Shown in pieces: positions 63,818 to 64,000 of a stretch of 64,000 nucleotides of DNA. The stretch is from contig NC_049912.1 in the NCBI RefSeq assembly GCF_001411555.2, forward strand, positions 23,445,722 to 23,509,721, in the 5' to 3' direction. Both the position numbers and the translations under genes were made by a program. Position 1 is the first letter of the stretch. Each line of letters starts with the position of its first letter. This DNA is from Juglans regia (Eukaryota > Streptophyta > Magnoliopsida > Fagales > Juglandaceae). The notes under the pieces are model-generated. The model did not search any database, was not told the origin of the DNA, and worked only from the letters and a program-made list of their open reading frames with translations.

Positions 63818-63874
63818 GACTGCCCGCCCTGGATTGGAGAAAGGCCGTGGATCTATGCATGGCTTTAAACTAAA
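63817..63874. repeat. 58-bp direct repeat, copy 2
   Basis: Exact copy of 62378-62435. It begins at the very end of the duplicated 0.77-kb segment. The remaining bases to 64000 look like the start of a family-D MITE (CTTTGCTACACAACCTCC, then AT-rich). Confidence 0.95.
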
Positions 63875-64000
63875 GAGCTTTGCTACACAACCTCCACCAC
63901 ACTCTACACTCCACACTTTTTTAAATTTTTTAAATTTTTAATATTTTTTTAAAATTTTTTTTTGAGTTTATTCTTTTTAAATTATTTCAAATTTTTTATT

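Overview
This window is nuclear DNA from a dicot plant. Genes have many short exons with GT-AG introns, intergenic DNA is AT-rich, and the recognisable products (PRP19, CCT-motif factor, RPL23, eIF(iso)4E, PGR5) are plant orthologues. A palindromic MITE family built from CATCTCAACTCA / AATAATATTA-type blocks is very dense here. From general familiarity this resembles genomes of Fagales, perhaps Juglandaceae. That placement is inference and was not tested.

Layout. 1-12166 (minus): PRP19, a spliceosome-associated U-box E3 ligase. Fourteen exons are visible and the 3' end runs off the left edge. Its introns carry two LINE fragments, several very short LINE tails and MITEs. 12167-18600: intergenic, with MITEs, an LTR-like remnant and one TATA-preceded 30-codon ORF. 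18628-22743 (plus): a CCT-motif transcriptional regulator in 5 exons, with a (TC)43 leader microsatellite and a non-consensus GC splice donor inside the CCT motif. 22744-28500: MITE-rich intergenic. 29445-31703 (plus): a DUF3527 protein in two coding exons, with a 5'UTR intron and a stop-start-overlapping uORF. 34722-37268 (plus): ribosomal protein L23 (uL14) with TATA and telo-box, and a MITE directly upstream. 38916-43391 (plus): eIF(iso)4E, whose 2.8-kb first intron holds two small non-coding LTR elements (TRIM-like) joined tail to tail. 44551-45115 (minus): PGR5, convergent with eIF(iso)4E. 48104-48970 (plus): an intronless TMEM45/DUF716 membrane protein. 50600-58700: gene-poor and MITE-rich. 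58711-60475 (plus): a 96-aa acidic protein ending in a CaaX box. 60476-64000: no convincing gene. It carries a near-identical copy of 54752-55522 and an exact 58-bp direct repeat.

The genes do not form a pathway. They are ordinary housekeeping or regulatory loci (splicing, translation initiation, ribosome, photosynthetic electron flow) next to each other. The exon models were assembled by hand from reading frame, splice sites and protein-family knowledge; exon phases sum correctly for every gene. I found no CRISPR array, complete tRNA or rRNA, or convincing new multi-gene system. The points most worth attention are the inverted TRIM pair, the microsatellite-bordered weak splice donor, a series of ultra-short LINE insertions with clear target-site duplications, and the local 0.77-kb duplication.
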